From Steromphala cineraria (lineage: Eukaryota > Mollusca > Gastropoda > Trochida > Trochidae): 64,000 nucleotides of DNA. A model generated the notes under the pieces. It did not search any database. It saw only the letters and a list, made by a program, of their open reading frames with translations, and had not been told where the DNA came from. The position numbers were made by a program, and so were the translations under genes. Where the stretch lies: NCBI GenBank assembly GCA_916613615.1, contig OU744735.1:56002082-56066081 (forward strand), written 5' to 3'. Shown here one piece after another: positions 1 to 11,993 of this stretch (positions within the stretch are counted from its first letter, which is position 1; each line of letters starts with the position of its first letter).

Positions 1-496
1 ATTTCATCAATACTACATTTATAATCCTTCTCGTTATAATATGGCGATCCCAGTGGTGGTACATATGTACATATCAAGTTTATATCTTTAGTAACTGAAA
101 ACAAACTTTTATGAAATTTTAAAAATATCAAGTTGTCAATTGATGTTGATAATAAAGTGCACATGTTACTTATTGAATGATTGATACAAACACATACACC
201 ACCAGATAATCTGCCGAAACTGGATAGTTTTACTGCTGGGCTATAATAGACATCATAACCATTTAGCCAATTTATGTTTGACATGTCAGCAACAAATGTC
301 TCCACAAGACACACTATTTTAAATTTTCGAATATATGAAACAAAGTCACAATCGTACACTTTATCGCCCAAACCGTTAATGTTCCAACACAATAGCGATA
401 CAGTGGTATTAGCTGACACAAAGTCGTTATTTGCGGTGTCATTGTCTTTCGAATCCTGTGGAAAGTTATCCGGGCCTTGACCGGTGTCCTATGTGC
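1..496 (-). mobile_element. LINE endonuclease-domain fragment, open at window edge
   Basis: Read on the minus strand, one frame is open from a stop near 496 to the window edge. It reads like the start of an APE-type endonuclease of a non-LTR retrotransposon: LLCWNINGLGDK, then IVCLVETFV, then a glycine-rich GRLSGGVCVCIN stretch and CTYVPPLG. The N-I-N-G-L and L-V-E-T motifs are the usual first two endonuclease blocks, which in this family nick target DNA for target-primed reverse transcription. About 165 residues are visible and the rest lies outside the window. No start codon is convincing because a stop precedes the frame. The clade cannot be settled; it could belong to the same family as the RT tail at the right edge. 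Confidence 0.75.
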
Positions 497-2289
497 GTGT
501 TGAACGAGACGACGTGTTGGTTCGTCCATTAGAAGTCCCCGTTTGAAAACATTATGTTATCTGTTATTTTCATTAAATGTAACAATAACATATCTAAATA
601 AAATAACCATTTACTTTGATGCATTTTCTCTTGATCAGCAAATAACTAGTTTACATTTATAAAAAAAGAAAGAAAAAGACAAAAATCAAACCTTGCTTAA
701 CAGAGGGTTATTACAAGAAATTCTAACAGGCAGAATTTGCAAACATCACATGCAGAGATATTAATTAACCCTTCTCAGTGAAAAAAGGCATTAAAACATG
801 ACAGTACTGTTTCACCTGTTTGTGGTATGTTTTGTTGCATAAGAAGAACGGATTCAAAGCTTTTACTACTCAATTGCAAGCTAAATCCTCTTGATGAAGT
901 CATTTAGACATATTTGTTAGATATTGAAGCTTATTTTGTGGAAACCTTTTTGATTTTATGCAATTATTAATCATACAGTGTAACCATGTAGTCGAGTAAC
1001 CCACAATGTATCGTCTTTATTTATCAAAGATGCAAATGTTGAATGAAATCATATCCTTTATTGTATTCTGTCTTCAAAAACATAATTGAAGAGCAATTGC
1101 TACGCCATACATGAACCACTGCCATTATTATAATCTCCCTCAGCCAATTTATATTCTTAGACATCGTAAATGTACTTGAATTGGGAAGGATCTTATGTTT
1201 TGTGAGACGACAAAAGTTAGTTTAGTACGATATTTTGCAGAACAATTATTCATGAAATTCTTTGCAGTGTAGCTTGAACATTGACCAGAATGAGTTATCT
1301 CTTGAAATGCCAAATCGTCTGTTTTAACAATTTTATCACAGCGACTGTGGCTAAGACAAAAAAAAAATTTGCCACTAAAGACCAAAGTGATTATCAATTG
1401 TCAAAATGAGTTGCCTTCATTGCTTCAGGATATATATTTGCTAGTAATAATCTATCAATATAGTCTGACTGATGGATGATATTACTGCGACCCTTGCTTT
1501 TTATCTGTAGAGATCTCATTGATATGGCTAGATGTGATAAGGTTTTGTGCAGAAATTAAACATTAAATATCTTGAGTAAGCAGTTTTCAATACACTATTG
1601 TCATCAACAGAATTGTTGAGTTGTGAAGCATTCTACAAAGGGCTTCTTCTTTTTCTGCTTTACCTGGTTTTAGTTATTATTATGTTCAGTTTGTTCTGTT
1701 TCTTGTATAGTTCTTGTGCTTTTAATTTTTCATTCTTTACTGTTTTGATATTCATATGAGAAAATATTTGCATGTTTAGCAAACCATATTCATCTTGAAA
1801 AACATATATGATAACCATTTTATTATGACTTTCATTTCCAATTATTCACATGGAGAACTAACATGATGTGCTCTTGTTTAGACGGATCTGATCGGATGTC
1901 ATTACCTCATATACTACTCTATACCAACCATGATAGAACATGTCATAAAATGTTGGTCAAACCTTTGTTCGAATAAGACCAGTAGTTTCGCCTTTCCCAA
2001 TTTTGCACCACAAACAAATAACAACGTTTCTTGTACTATGCTTTTGCCGCGAATCAGTAGCCAGAATGATTATTTAAGGACAGCATCACTGATTGCACAA
2101 CTAACTTCCATCAGGTATCTTCAATTCTAGCCGACACACACGGCTTATTTGAACAGAGGCTATATTTCCATGACTTTATCTACCTATGTTTGGAGGAAAT
2201 GCCAATACACACGACATTGATAAATACATTCATTGAATTGTTCATTCACCGGGCAATCCCTTCCAAAATTCCATGTGTTCTTCACCTCA

Positions 2290-2400
2290 TTACATAAAAG
2301 CTGTAAGTGTTGAATTGATTTTCGGAAAGCCTTGCCGACAACTCATTATTTTTTGTAAGGAACTGCTTGAAAGGTTTCTAACATGTTTAACAAATTGCAT
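2290..2400 (-). pseudogene. Exon-like ORF, copy A (diverged relatives in C and D)
   Basis: A 36-residue minus-strand ORF starts MQFVKHVRNL and ends KINSTLTAFM. It is preceded on that strand by a splice-acceptor-like CTTGTGTACAG. The same stretch in copy C (28279-28485) stays open longer, and copy D (15974-16183) gives another diverged version, all sharing a core like QFVxxxRxL...INxT. The acceptor is changed in B, C and D. I do not recognise the family. The best reading is a decayed exon of an old duplicated gene; a chance ORF inside a repeat is the alternative. Confidence 0.25.
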
Positions 2401-3032
2401 TGCTATTTGAGACCCTGTACACAAGATAGAAACATTACTTAATCGCCCGAGAGGAAAACAGGAAATTTACATTCAATGAAATACTAAAAAAAATGCTCAT
2501 GAATCATTGATGAATGTAAAATCAACTCAGTGTTTCTAACTATCGATTTGAAAATTGTGATTTTGATGATATCGCACAAGCATTGCTTAATTGCTGTATT
2601 AAGTAAACCCTAGAAGACATTTGCGGATCATTGTTCAATCTCTTCAATTGAAGGGATGAATTCGTTTGCCAAATTATTCTTGTTGCATTTTATCAATCGA
2701 CTATATGTAACTATGGAGTTAATAACTAAAATTTTTCAAATGCATGAAACTGGTAGAGTGCTCCTTAATTCCGGTCTCACCCTACATGTTTTGAACGTAT
2801 TCCGTTAGTTTCTGTCAGATATAATAATAGCATAGATCCTCCAAGATTTAAAAAGCAATAACATATGACATCCATTGTTATAATCTACACCATGAAACAA
2901 AAAACCTGCCAATCTTTTTGACGGAATCAATGCAAAGCACAGTTGAGTTGAATGTTTCAATAAATTTCGGATATTGAGTGGCTTTGTTTACATACATATT
3001 ATTGGTTGCAAAACCATTTCTTTCATAATTGT

Positions 3033-3239
3033 TCATGATTGATGTTTACATTTTAATGGAGACACACGTATTGAGATATAACGTCTTAAATATGTCTTGG
3101 TTGTACACAGAAGACATAGGTTTGCAATGCTCACCTCCTCAGACACAAGAACATAAATATTTTCATATCTTTTAAACTTATAATTACAGCGTAATTCCTT
3201 TTTTACATCATGGACACACCGCAGGTTCTGTGGGAACAA
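3033..3239 (-). pseudogene. Exon-like ORF beginning after a CCCACAG acceptor
   Basis: The minus strand reads TTCCCACAG followed by an open frame NLRCVHDVKKELRCNYKF and on through a lysine- and cysteine-containing tail, 68 codons in all. Copy B (about 23110-23290) has nearly the same sequence. In copy C (about 29400-29475) the acceptor is lost and the frame is interrupted by a MITE at 29048-29403. No domain is recognised. Its only support is recurrence and the acceptor-like start. Confidence 0.2.
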
Positions 3240-3446
3240 GGGATTGTAAAAGAAGCATTTTCGGAATTAAAGTTATAATAATGTTCCTAATTACTTCTCC
3301 TATATCTGATATTGTTCAAAGGAATTTCCCAAGTAACATGAAAACTTAGATTAAATTATTGTTCCTCTTCTTTAGAGTCGTTTCTGTAGACTTCGATTAG
3401 CCAATACTCATGAGATCATCAATCAACAGTGTATGTGATACATCAT

Positions 3447-3632
3447 CTATTGTAGTTGTAGGGTTCTCTTATATATGTGAAAACTGATTGATGATAAAAT
3501 GTCTGACCTTTCATCACTTACAAAGAGAGAGATATTTTTTTTATTACATATCATATCTATATCGTTGATCTTTACAGGAATCCTTTCGTGGATGAAGATA
3601 ACAGGTTTACAAATACTTGCAAGATTTCGCAT
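3447..3632 (-). pseudogene. Recurrent ORF 'RNLASI...RSDI', copy A
   Basis: A 61-codon minus-strand ORF contains IPVKINDIDMICN and LFVSDERSDILSSISF. The same frame is present at 23499-23708 (B, 69 codons) and 29772-29981 (C, stop right after RSDI), and degenerate at about 31720-31880 (E). Length is kept in frame across A, B and C in the part compared, which is more than expected for random AT-rich DNA. C and E carry stops. There is no recognised domain, so I call it a decayed coding segment of unknown function. Confidence 0.25.
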
Positions 3633-4599
3633 GTTCTAAAAAAATTTATGAAAGTTATTTTACTGCAAAATGAATTTCCATTTCTTCAAATAGATTAAAT
3701 AACATGATTCATACATTATTGTTTTGTGCCACTTTATTCTCCATTCAAATAATTTACAAAATATTTTATGAATTCACAGTAATGCCTTTATCTATTGTTA
3801 TTGATAAATGAACCAAATCTACATTTAATTCTAAATCACAACTGAATTATATCAACACAGCAAACCTGACGTACATTCAGTGTTGCAAATTCGTGTCTGT
3901 AGAATCAACTTGTTTCGAACCTTGCAGTCACTTAAATAAATAAACATTTTACTGATGGTTCATGTTAACATGTAATACATCATCTATTATAGCCGAAAGA
4001 ATCTCTCATATAAGAGATGGCTTTGAGTCCAGTCACTCTAGCTAGAAAATAGGGTCAACCTCCTAAAACCAAAACATATTATTCATACTTTTCTATTCAG
4101 GCAAAAGCATACTTGATAACATATCATGGTGATTCTTTTTGAAATTTTCATTTAAGGGTACCCCATTTAGATTGTTTTCATCAACAGAACCCTGTTCCTA
4201 GTGAACCTAAAAGGAAAGATACTCCTTATGAGTGTCCACTATTGCGATGAAAACAAGATCATTATCATTATCATCAAGATTTTCAATATCAGTTCGGGCA
4301 CTGTTCTCACAATTTTCAGGATATCTGTGAGTCACAATTTGTGAAAATACAAAACCAATTTCGAAATTTTTTGAATATTAGATAAGATAAGAACTATGCA
4401 TGATAAAAATGAAAGCTATCATACAATAGCAAAAACAGAATATTTATTCAAAACAGACACTGCCAAATAATGAAGGCACTTGAATTGCCGTTAAGTGAAA
4501 GAAGAAAAAGAAACATTTTAAATAATATACTATAAAGAAGTATGGGGAACTGTAACCCTTACCTATGTCTGATATATGGGGAGGCTGCTGATGTTTTAT

Positions 4600-5060
4600 C
4601 TGGCAGTAAGTTGCAACGAAATGAGCTGGATTTTAAACTTGACAGGTGTTCAGTCTTTTCAGCACTACAACATTTCAGCACCAAATGTTTACTTTAAATG
4701 CTTAAAACTGGCATGATAAATGAGAAAAGAATATGTCCAGGTCCAAGAACTCTCGAGGGATCTCTTTCTCCTCACGCTTTTGTGATTCATGCATAAACCT
4801 TCTATTGATTTTGATTCTAACCAGCTTTCTGTGTCTAACATATATCACGTTGAGATTCATCTTGTTTACAGCTAATAGGATAGGTTTCAACCCTCGTCAC
4901 AGGGTTAAGTCACCTCAAATGTCTCATAATCCCCATGTGTGCTGTTCGCACCTCATAACAGTAAATCTTATAAGATCTGATGAAGTGGAAGGGTTAAATT
5001 GATTAATAGGTTCAACTGACGGAGAATAAAATGAAGCACCGTTCTGACAACATGATACTG
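4600..5060. repeat. Dispersed segment R, copy 1 (in duplication A)
   Basis: This stretch contains GACAGG(C/T)GTTCAGTC, the recurrent minus-strand ORF and a conserved block ending near TCTTATAAGATCTGATGAAGT. Related copies in the same orientation are at about 14290-14500, 24690-24912 (truncated), 42760-43170, 49640-50110 and 55740-56215. Spacing is irregular, 6 to 18 kb. Because flanking sequence is also shared between several copies, it looks like part of an old duplicated unit rather than an independent transposon. Confidence 0.6.
4702..4890 (-). pseudogene. Recurrent ORF 'LLAVNK...ESQKREEK', copy A
   Basis: A 62-codon minus-strand ORF contains LLAVNKMNLNVIYVRH, KLVRIKINRRF and HESQKREEKEIPRE. 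The copy at about 42900-43030 reads LLAVNKIDLNVINVRH, ELVRVKIN and QESQKREEKGIT in the same frame without internal stops. Copies at 49800-49910 and 55910-56020 keep the words but have stops or small indels, and 14370-14450 is badly decayed. The mostly conservative differences between A and the 42.9 kb copy suggest former coding. The tail is basic and glutamate-rich; the function is unknown. In copy B a deletion removes the N-terminal half. Confidence 0.35.
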
Positions 5061-5189
5061 AGATAAAATAACTCCATTTCTCCGACATTTAACAAGATAT
5101 GTTGCCGTATGCTTTCTTATGATTGGATTTTATAATATATGTCGCTATATTAGTAACTTATGCTTGTGGATTTATCAAAAAATGTATTG

Positions 5190-6018
5190 AGTATTAACCT
5201 CATGGTCGTTATTCATTAAAAGTAAATCAATATGTCAAAATTGTCAAATATTTGGCTCGTCTTTTATCTCAAACTGAAAATATGATATTAAACAAGGTTT
5301 ATGATTATTAGTTTCGTCTTGCTGAAAAGGGTATAGATTGTTGGGCTTTGAAAGTGAAAAATCTATTTTTTAGTTATGGTTTTGGTAATGTGCGGGCTAA
5401 ACAACGTATTGGAAATTTATCGTGTTTCGTAGCATTATTCAAGCAAAGGTGTATTGATATTGATAACCAGATGTGGTCTCCTAATATTAGTCTTGTCTCA
5501 AAATTAGATTTTTATCGTAGGATTAAAACAAGTGTAGATTTTGAAACTTATATCACTAGTGTTAACGTAAGACAGTTCCGCATTTTACTCAGTAGATTTC
5601 GATGTTCAAATCATAATTTGATGATTGAATATGGTAGATATTTAGGTCTTAAAAGGGAGGATCGTCTCTACCCGCTTTGTATTGTACCTCATATCGAAAA
5701 TGAGTATCACTTCTGTTTAGAATGCCCTTTTTACCAGAAATTGAGATGTGATATTCTTCCTAAATATTACCATTTATATCCATCAGAATTAAAACTAGCC
5801 CAATTATTTGCATCACAAAATACTTTTGTCATAAATTCCCTCGCAAAATACATATATTTGGCATTCAAACAAAGAAATAGATTTCTAAACTGTGTAACCA
5901 CTACCAATTTATAGTGATGTATATAATATGTATACTGGTGCTCATGTATGTTTACAATATGTGTACAATCTGATGTATAATGGGTCTGTGGCCCTTTTAC
6001 TGAAATAAACTCTCTCTC
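5190..6018 (+). mobile_element. 5'-truncated LINE, C-terminal zinc-knuckle region and 3' tail
   Basis: A 188-codon frame (5348-5914, extending upstream through a stop near 5310) encodes the C-terminal end of a non-LTR retrotransposon polyprotein: KVKNLFFSYGFG, FRCSNHNLMIEYGRY, then ENEYHFCLECPFYQKLR, the typical H-x(4)-C plus P-x-Y zinc-knuckle end. The same family is present on the minus strand at 62882-64000 (ILFSYGFG, EDEYHFLLKCPLY). Downstream is a short 3' UTR with GTGGCCCTTTTACTGAAATAAA and a (CT)n tail at about 6009-6018. RT catalytic motifs are absent, so it is dead on arrival. Copy B has lost it by deletion. Confidence 0.8.
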
Positions 6019-8561
6019 TCAAAATTAACCTCATTCAAAATGAAATTCACTATGTTCTTAACAAGGCATTAATAGAGTACAGTTTCAACTCGTTAATTCA
6101 TACTTCACGGGGACATGAAAAGCCTTATCTCTACTTCTGCTACAAAAGTAATCAGAAAAAGTAATGTTCTCACTCTACTGCAGTCAACAAATCAGGTATC
6201 AATGATAGTAATTGGTTTGATAAAGAGATGCCTGTTTCATCTAGTGAGCACATACAAAACGTCATAATATAAACTGTATAGTGATAATTTAAGAAATGCT
6301 TTGGCTTAGTTTATTTCAACTTTACATAACTGGATTAAACATTTTGGTAGTAAGTGGATTTCCAATTGATACAGAAATGTGTTGACAGTATTAATGGCAT
6401 GACTTAAAAGTATCAATATTTTGCAGGGAACTATGGAAGCTGGAACTGACTTGATGTCAGTAGTTTCACAAATCCTAGTCGTCTGTAACTTTCTCTTACC
6501 TTTCCCCATATCTTCACTCATTCTTTCAATACCTTTATCATTGATCTGTGAACGTTTATTTGGATGCAAACATCAACGCATTCATTACTCAAACATGTAA
6601 CATGCCACTCACTCATTGTGTTTGTTACTTTTTATATCATTTGATTCAGATGGGTGCATTTCAGGAATTCAGGAATTGACTTTATGCGATCATTCAACAG
6701 CTCTTTCAAAAATGATATTATCATGAATGTCGATATTTGGCTCAGTTTTATCTTTTAGCTTTTACTGAATATCTGAGTATGTCGTGAAACATGTGACTAC
6801 GCTGAATGTGTATTAAAATTGATGCAAATTAACCCTAGGAAATTAGGGAATAACTCATGTAAAAAGATTTTTTAGCAGTAAAATTTCTCAATCTGAAAGT
6901 ATCAATTAACTAATCACTTAACCAATAACATCATCCACTTGTGTCTATTTAAGTCATCAACAAATGCTTTTAAGGAGATATATATGTCATAGATGTAAAC
7001 ATATATAAAGAAGTGTACAGTACATTTTAGGAAATGATGAAATCAACGTTTACATTTTTAGACAAATTTGAAGGAGATTGTCACATAAGATGTAAATGTA
7101 AGTTATGAACCAATAAAGTTAAGTATATATAATGAGGAAACAAGATCTTAAGTGTTTTAGTTTTATTTTCCATTTTATGACGATTTTGAAGAAGATTGGG
7201 ACTTAACGTGTAAATGTAAGTTATACAAAATACACATAAGTTCAAGTATAGAGCAATGACAAACATAAACTGATTGAATATGTGCCATGACGTATTTTTA
7301 CACTAAACTTTACAACACTTCAGTTCAAATCAAATCATCCATGTATAGAAACAAATATCAAATGGTTTTCAGTTAACTGATACGCAACCTCTCCTACTCA
7401 ACAAGAAAAAAACAATGATTATTATAAATATAGATATAGAGAATGCTGAACGATGTCCTTAAATGAAACGAGTGAATGGGTAAACCATTCACGAGTTGCT
7501 TAAATGTTATGAAACCGGACCCAATTTAGTATTTTACATATTACTAGCTTAATTACATCGTCAAAAATATATAGAAACTCACCGACATGACTATCGCGGT
7601 CATACACAAAGATAGACATTGTATGTAGACATATAGTTATTGAAGCCTCAATTCGCATGATTTTGTTAATATTTGCCTCATTTCAATTGCCCTCGTTTTT
7701 AGGTTCCACACAAGACACACAGACTGATAAACTGTTTGTATGAAAAGCAATGAGTAAATGCAAATCCGATTGTTGGATTGGGCATGTTTTCGACCCCACA
7801 AATAAATTTAGTAATAAATCTGAGCCTGCTGGAAATTCGTTTTTGAAATTTATTATGTTTAGATGTATCTCGTTTACAGCAACAGGGGAAGATTTAAGTC
7901 ACGATACACAAGCCAGATACATTCAAATAACGAAAAAGCCATTTATGTTGTTAGCACCTAATAACAGTTAATCTAAACATATCTGCTAGAATGGAATATG
8001 TTTTTGACTTGAAGGTTTGTCCTAAATATGTTTACATTAAATGAAGGCTTCATAATTGTCCCAAATACGTTTGTCCTAAATACGTGTACATTTCGTGAAG
8101 GCTTCACAATAACCAATACCTCAAAATGTTAAAAGGAGTGTTCATAGAATAACATAATTTGTGATACATTTCTAAAATGGAATAATTATTTCCAGAGCTT
8201 GTTCTTTTGGCTGTAAACTTAACTGGCAATCATAGGGTCTCTTAACCATGCTACTACACAGCATGTGTGCAGTGTTATTAATGAAAGGTAACCCTAATAA
8301 ATCAATTTCAAATAATGTTTTACGGTAAGTTTTTCATCTCTCAGCAGTATGTGTCCCTCAAATAGCTAAAAATATAAAATTATTATGCTGAGAATTTATA
8401 ACCAGTCGACCTTAAAAGGGGCAATAGCAGACCTAAAAGGAGGACATCATTGAACATCCAATTTCCAAATCTTGTACTTGAATTATATAAAAGATGTGCG
8501 TTTATACTAGCCCACTTACAATTATGCAATTAGAAAAATTAACACTAGACCTTGATCTTTT

Positions 8562-9402
8562 GTGAAAAGGGTGTCACAGTATGTCGTAGTGTCATCAGTG
8601 TGTGGATGCACAGCAACAAGCTTAAGCTTAACCAGAACAAGACTGAAGCCATGTTGATCAGAACCAAAACCATGCTATCCAAAACCACAATTAACAAGCT
8701 CCAAATTGGTAAAGAAGAAATAAAGTTTTCTTCAACTGTGACAGACATGTGACTGATTTGTGTAGCAAGTGCAACTACCACTTGTACAACATCGGGAATA
8801 CCCGTCATCTTCTCACTAAAGAAGCTGCTGCTGCCCTTGTCAGAATACTCGTCTTGTCCAGATTGGATTATTGCAATAGCCTTCTTCTGATTGCAAATAA
8901 GGATCTTATCCTGCGACTTCAGAAGATACAAAATAAAGCTGCCAGAAGAGTGTCCCTTAGATCAAAGTATGATCACATATTACCTATCCTCAAGTCGTTA
9001 CAGTGGCTACCAGTACAGGCTAGGATTGAGTATAAAGTTCTCTCCCTTACATACCAGTGTGTAAGTGGAACAGTCCCAGAGTACTTGTGTGAACTCATCA
9101 CTGAGTATAAACCCAGCCATACTCTTAGATCAGAAGCACAGAATCTTCTCCAGACACCAAAATGGAAGCTCAAAATTTTCGGACAATTAACTTTCAAAAA
9201 CTCTGCAGCTACGCTCTGGAATGTTTTGCCAGATGACATTAGAACATGCCCATCTCTTGAGAGTTTTAAAGCCAGTGTTAAAACTTACCTTTTCAGGAAA
9301 TATTACCCATAGACACATTTTCATGTACAGGGCTTTGAGCATATGTCATATGGATAAGGCGCTATATAAATACTCATTTATTATTATTATAATTATTATT
9401 GC
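8562..9402 (+). mobile_element. CR1/L2-type LINE fragment, RT C-terminal region with (ATT)n tail
   Basis: Two frames, 8562-8750 and 8749-9312, give the end of a CR1/L2-superfamily reverse transcriptase: WMHSNKLKLNQNKTEAMLI, then LDYCNSLL, LQKIQNKAARRV, LQWLPVQARIEYKVL, LRSEAQ, AATLWNVLPDDIR and FKASVKTYLF. The first piece is the RT thumb region. At the join near 8750 the usual N-L-G-V...D block is missing, so an internal deletion plus frameshift has occurred. The 3' end reads AAGGCGCTATATAAATACTC followed by TTATTATTATT, the standard tail of such elements. It begins exactly where duplication copy A ends. Confidence 0.85.
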
Positions 9403-9719
9403 AATGCATATAAATCTGCATAAGATGAGTGTCCAGATATCATGCCAGAGACATAAGAGAGTTTGTGATTATTTTTGGCATGATTTGAAGGATTTATTCA
9501 TAAAATAAATATTATATATACCAACTCTCGACAAATACCATGTTTTTGTGACATGCACCCTTCCTGAAAATATTAACTGTCTACCTCACTGGATGCGATA
9601 AACATGGTGTTAGCCAAGCTTAGACAGATACCTCTTTATATTTCTTCTTAGATAAAAAATACTTGTTTTGACGTAATGTTGCATTCGTTTGATACAAACA
9701 ATTAATTGTGCCTTTTAGG

Positions 9720-11100
9720 ACCATGAAAAAAAGTATGATAGAAATCTTCTTTATAACCCTTATAGCACCAAAGATGTATAAAAAAGGTGCATTACTGATG
9801 TTACGACGCTTGTGGCATTAAGGACAAAAACATTCTTTGAGTCACTGGGGTGTGTTTACAACAATGTTATGGATTTTCACAAAATACTCACAGTGGCAAA
9901 ACCATTTTTAAAAAACATGCTTACATATTCACCCTACAGTTGTCTATGTTGAAGTTTAATCTGTAAGAAGAAAAAGAACATGTTATTGTTGAATATGTTG
10001 ACATGTCAGTTGAATACATCTTGTTAGAAAGCAGTCATACCTATAACAGTCAACCAATTGATAATGGTGCATACTCCTGGATTTCAATAGCATTGCATTT
10101 TGAGATTTAAGTAGTCATTCCCTTTCAATAATCATAAGAACAATTATAGAAACACTTGAAAAGATAAACGTGCAGGAATGTTAAAAATGGTTACGTCTAC
10201 ACATCACAGATCATGATTAAACGTGTTTTGAAGCCTAAAAGTCTTTGATAACACATTGATGATACTATATAAGTTACTTAAGCTATTGATATAAGTGTAG
10301 GTAAAGACCTGAATAAATTTTGACAATTAAAGCCTTCGTTTCAATTGCAGAAAATACCATGGATGGTTTAAAAAAAAAGATTGTAATGAAAAATAAAGCA
10401 ATTCTGTTGATTATATTCAATACAAATAAATGCGTACATATGAGTATTATTGAATAAAGCATATAATATTGTGTTATTACCAATAGTCTTGCCCGTATGA
10501 AGGCGAGCATTTACATTTTCATCCACATTTGAAACATAGTTGTCCGCTACTGTGTTGTAAAAGACGCCGTTTGCAGCAATGGTCGTACCTATCATTGATT
10601 ACAGAAATAAAATTTAATCTTTGATCTTTTGACTGGACGCAATGTTAACAATTCAGAATCGAGTATCCAGCACTTTCATGTTAGAATGACTCATGTGTGA
10701 GCAAAGAGATATTTAATCAAATAGGAGTTATTGATATCATTCAAAAGAAAGGAAATTCAAGATGTTCTCCTTTGATCATATCACGAATAGTTCAGATTGT
10801 ATTCTACGAGACTTCCTTAATTACTTCATTACAAGTTTATCTACTGATAACTGTCACTTCTTTATAACATCAAAGTAATCATCACAAAATTGATTATCTT
10901 CACATATTTTCACATGATCAAAGACTTTCCAGCACAATAGGATTAACGCCATTCTCAGTCCTTCCAAAAATTTCAATAATTATTGAGTTGTTTCTTTCTT
11001 TCTTAATGTAGTGTTTGAACTCGTTTGGTGCCTGTTAAGTGAAAATGTCCCTGTTAATTGCATATTGGATACATCTTAATTTGTCAAACACCTGCACTCA
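9720..11100. repeat. Old paralogous segment, partner of 57130-61640
   Basis: Two parts, about 9830-10020 and 10640-11100, match 57180-57420 and 61190-61620 in the same order and orientation. The clearest run is AGACTTCCTTAATTACTTC with TTATAACATCAAAGT downstream. Between them the distant copy is expanded to several kilobases, partly by the inverted-repeat elements at 57830 and 59983. 9403-9720 and 10030-10640 hold no gene that I can see. Confidence 0.6.
10837..11034 (-). pseudogene. Exon-like segment with conserved acceptor 'ACAG/GCACCAAA'
   Basis: On the minus strand both this segment and its partner near 61380-61545 show a pyrimidine-rich acceptor ending AACAG or TACAG followed by GCACCAAA. 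Here the frame then reads PNEFKHYIKKERNNSII and continues open to GVNPIVLESL and a stop. In a second frame both copies end FDHVK...FDVIKK and a stop, with a length difference of 18 bases that preserves frame. The two frames do not join in either copy. This is consistent with a decayed terminal exon; the family is unknown. Confidence 0.3.
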
Positions 11101-11631
11101 AAATGAAGCCCTCATCTTATTATTAACCTTTTGTACATAAAGAACAAAACAGAAGTTCAAAATATTATTCAAACAGCAATCAAACAGCAATCCAAAAACA
11201 ATTTAAATCACTGACCTTAGTTAACATTTTTATAATTGAACATAACTTTCATACTGTACTACTAAATTTTCCTCCTAAATCAAAAGCTTTTAAAAAGGTT
11301 TTGAGCAAATGACAAAGATGCTCTCAGGTAGTTATATTTTGTTATCATAAGTAAGCCAGCCCAAATGAATGTCTCTTGTTGACACTACCTGGGATAATCA
11401 ATGCATCAAAAGTCTTCCGTTACTTGCAGTTGTCTTGAACAATGGCAGGAATGTAAGCTTCATCTACCCATATTGTTACTCAAACTGACAGAATTATGAA
11501 AGCCAACTGTATAATACTAATAGCACTATATTGTCCTTAGTACATGTACATTGGAAATTTACCTTTACAATGCTGTGTGAAACAAAGCAACAACAACTCC
11601 CACAATTTATCATCATTTGGTATGACGCAAC
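11101..11631. other. No gene seen
   Basis: AT-rich sequence without long ORFs, recognised repeats or RNA genes, lying between the paralogous segment and the tRNA-like head. Confidence 0.6.
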
Positions 11632-11693
11632 CAGAAATCGGACCCTGGTCTTCTGAGTGACGCGCAGCACTCTACCACTGAGCTATGTCCCTA
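11632..11693 (-). repeat. tRNA-like SINE head
   Basis: The minus strand carries an A-box-like TAGCTCAGTGGTAGAGTG and, 31 bases further, a B-box-like GGGTCCGATTTCT, the spacing of an RNA polymerase III promoter in a tRNA. The anticodon arm does not pair, so this is a tRNA-derived SINE or tRNA pseudogene rather than a functional tRNA. The Penelope-like element starts about 65 bases away, upstream on the minus strand. Confidence 0.6.
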
Positions 11694-11744
11694 GAAAGTG
11701 GCAGCAACATCTGCATTATTCTCGAATAGAGCTCACAATAAAAC

Positions 11745-11757
11745 AACTGAATTTCTA
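11745..11757. repeat. Left target site duplication of the Penelope-like element
   Basis: AACTGAATTTCTA; identical to 13894-13906. Confidence 0.85.
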
Positions 11758-11969
11758 TAAGGACGAATATTCTATGGATAACAACTTCTTTATTCTGAGT
11801 ACACGACGTTTCGATACAGCTTCTTGTATCGTTTTCAAGCATAATGACATGGACAGAGAGTGGGATATATATAGGAGAACTAATTAATCAACAAAATAAA
11901 CACAACATAATTGAGATAATGGTAACAATAAGATGATAGGGATTACAGTGGAAGCCAGTAGAAGTCAGA
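11758..11969 (-). repeat. Left inverted terminal repeat of the Penelope-like element
   Basis: Reverse complement of 13646-13856 with only a few mismatches. On the minus strand it contains the GATAC...GTATCGAAAC stem motif. Confidence 0.9.
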
Positions 11970-11993
11970 CGGGCCACAATTCGACTCTATGGT

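Larger units (their letters stand above)
550..8563. repeat. Segmental duplication, copy A
   Basis: This block is repeated in the same orientation at 18815-27483. Similarity starts around 550 (18815 in B) and stops abruptly at GATCTTTTGTG, ending near 8563 (27483 in B). In the stretches I compared, for example 2220-2460 against 22270-22510, only a few differences per 250 bases are seen; the first kilobase is clearly more diverged. Copy A lacks the two insertions found in B and keeps 1155 bp lost from B, so for those three events A shows the ancestral state. It contains decayed exon-like ORFs and a LINE tail. Outside those I see no gene in 550-2200 or 6020-8560. Confidence 0.9.

Noticed and set aside
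8545..9239. Minus-strand ORFs over the CR1/L2-type LINE
   Set aside because: Shadows of the plus-strand RT fragment.
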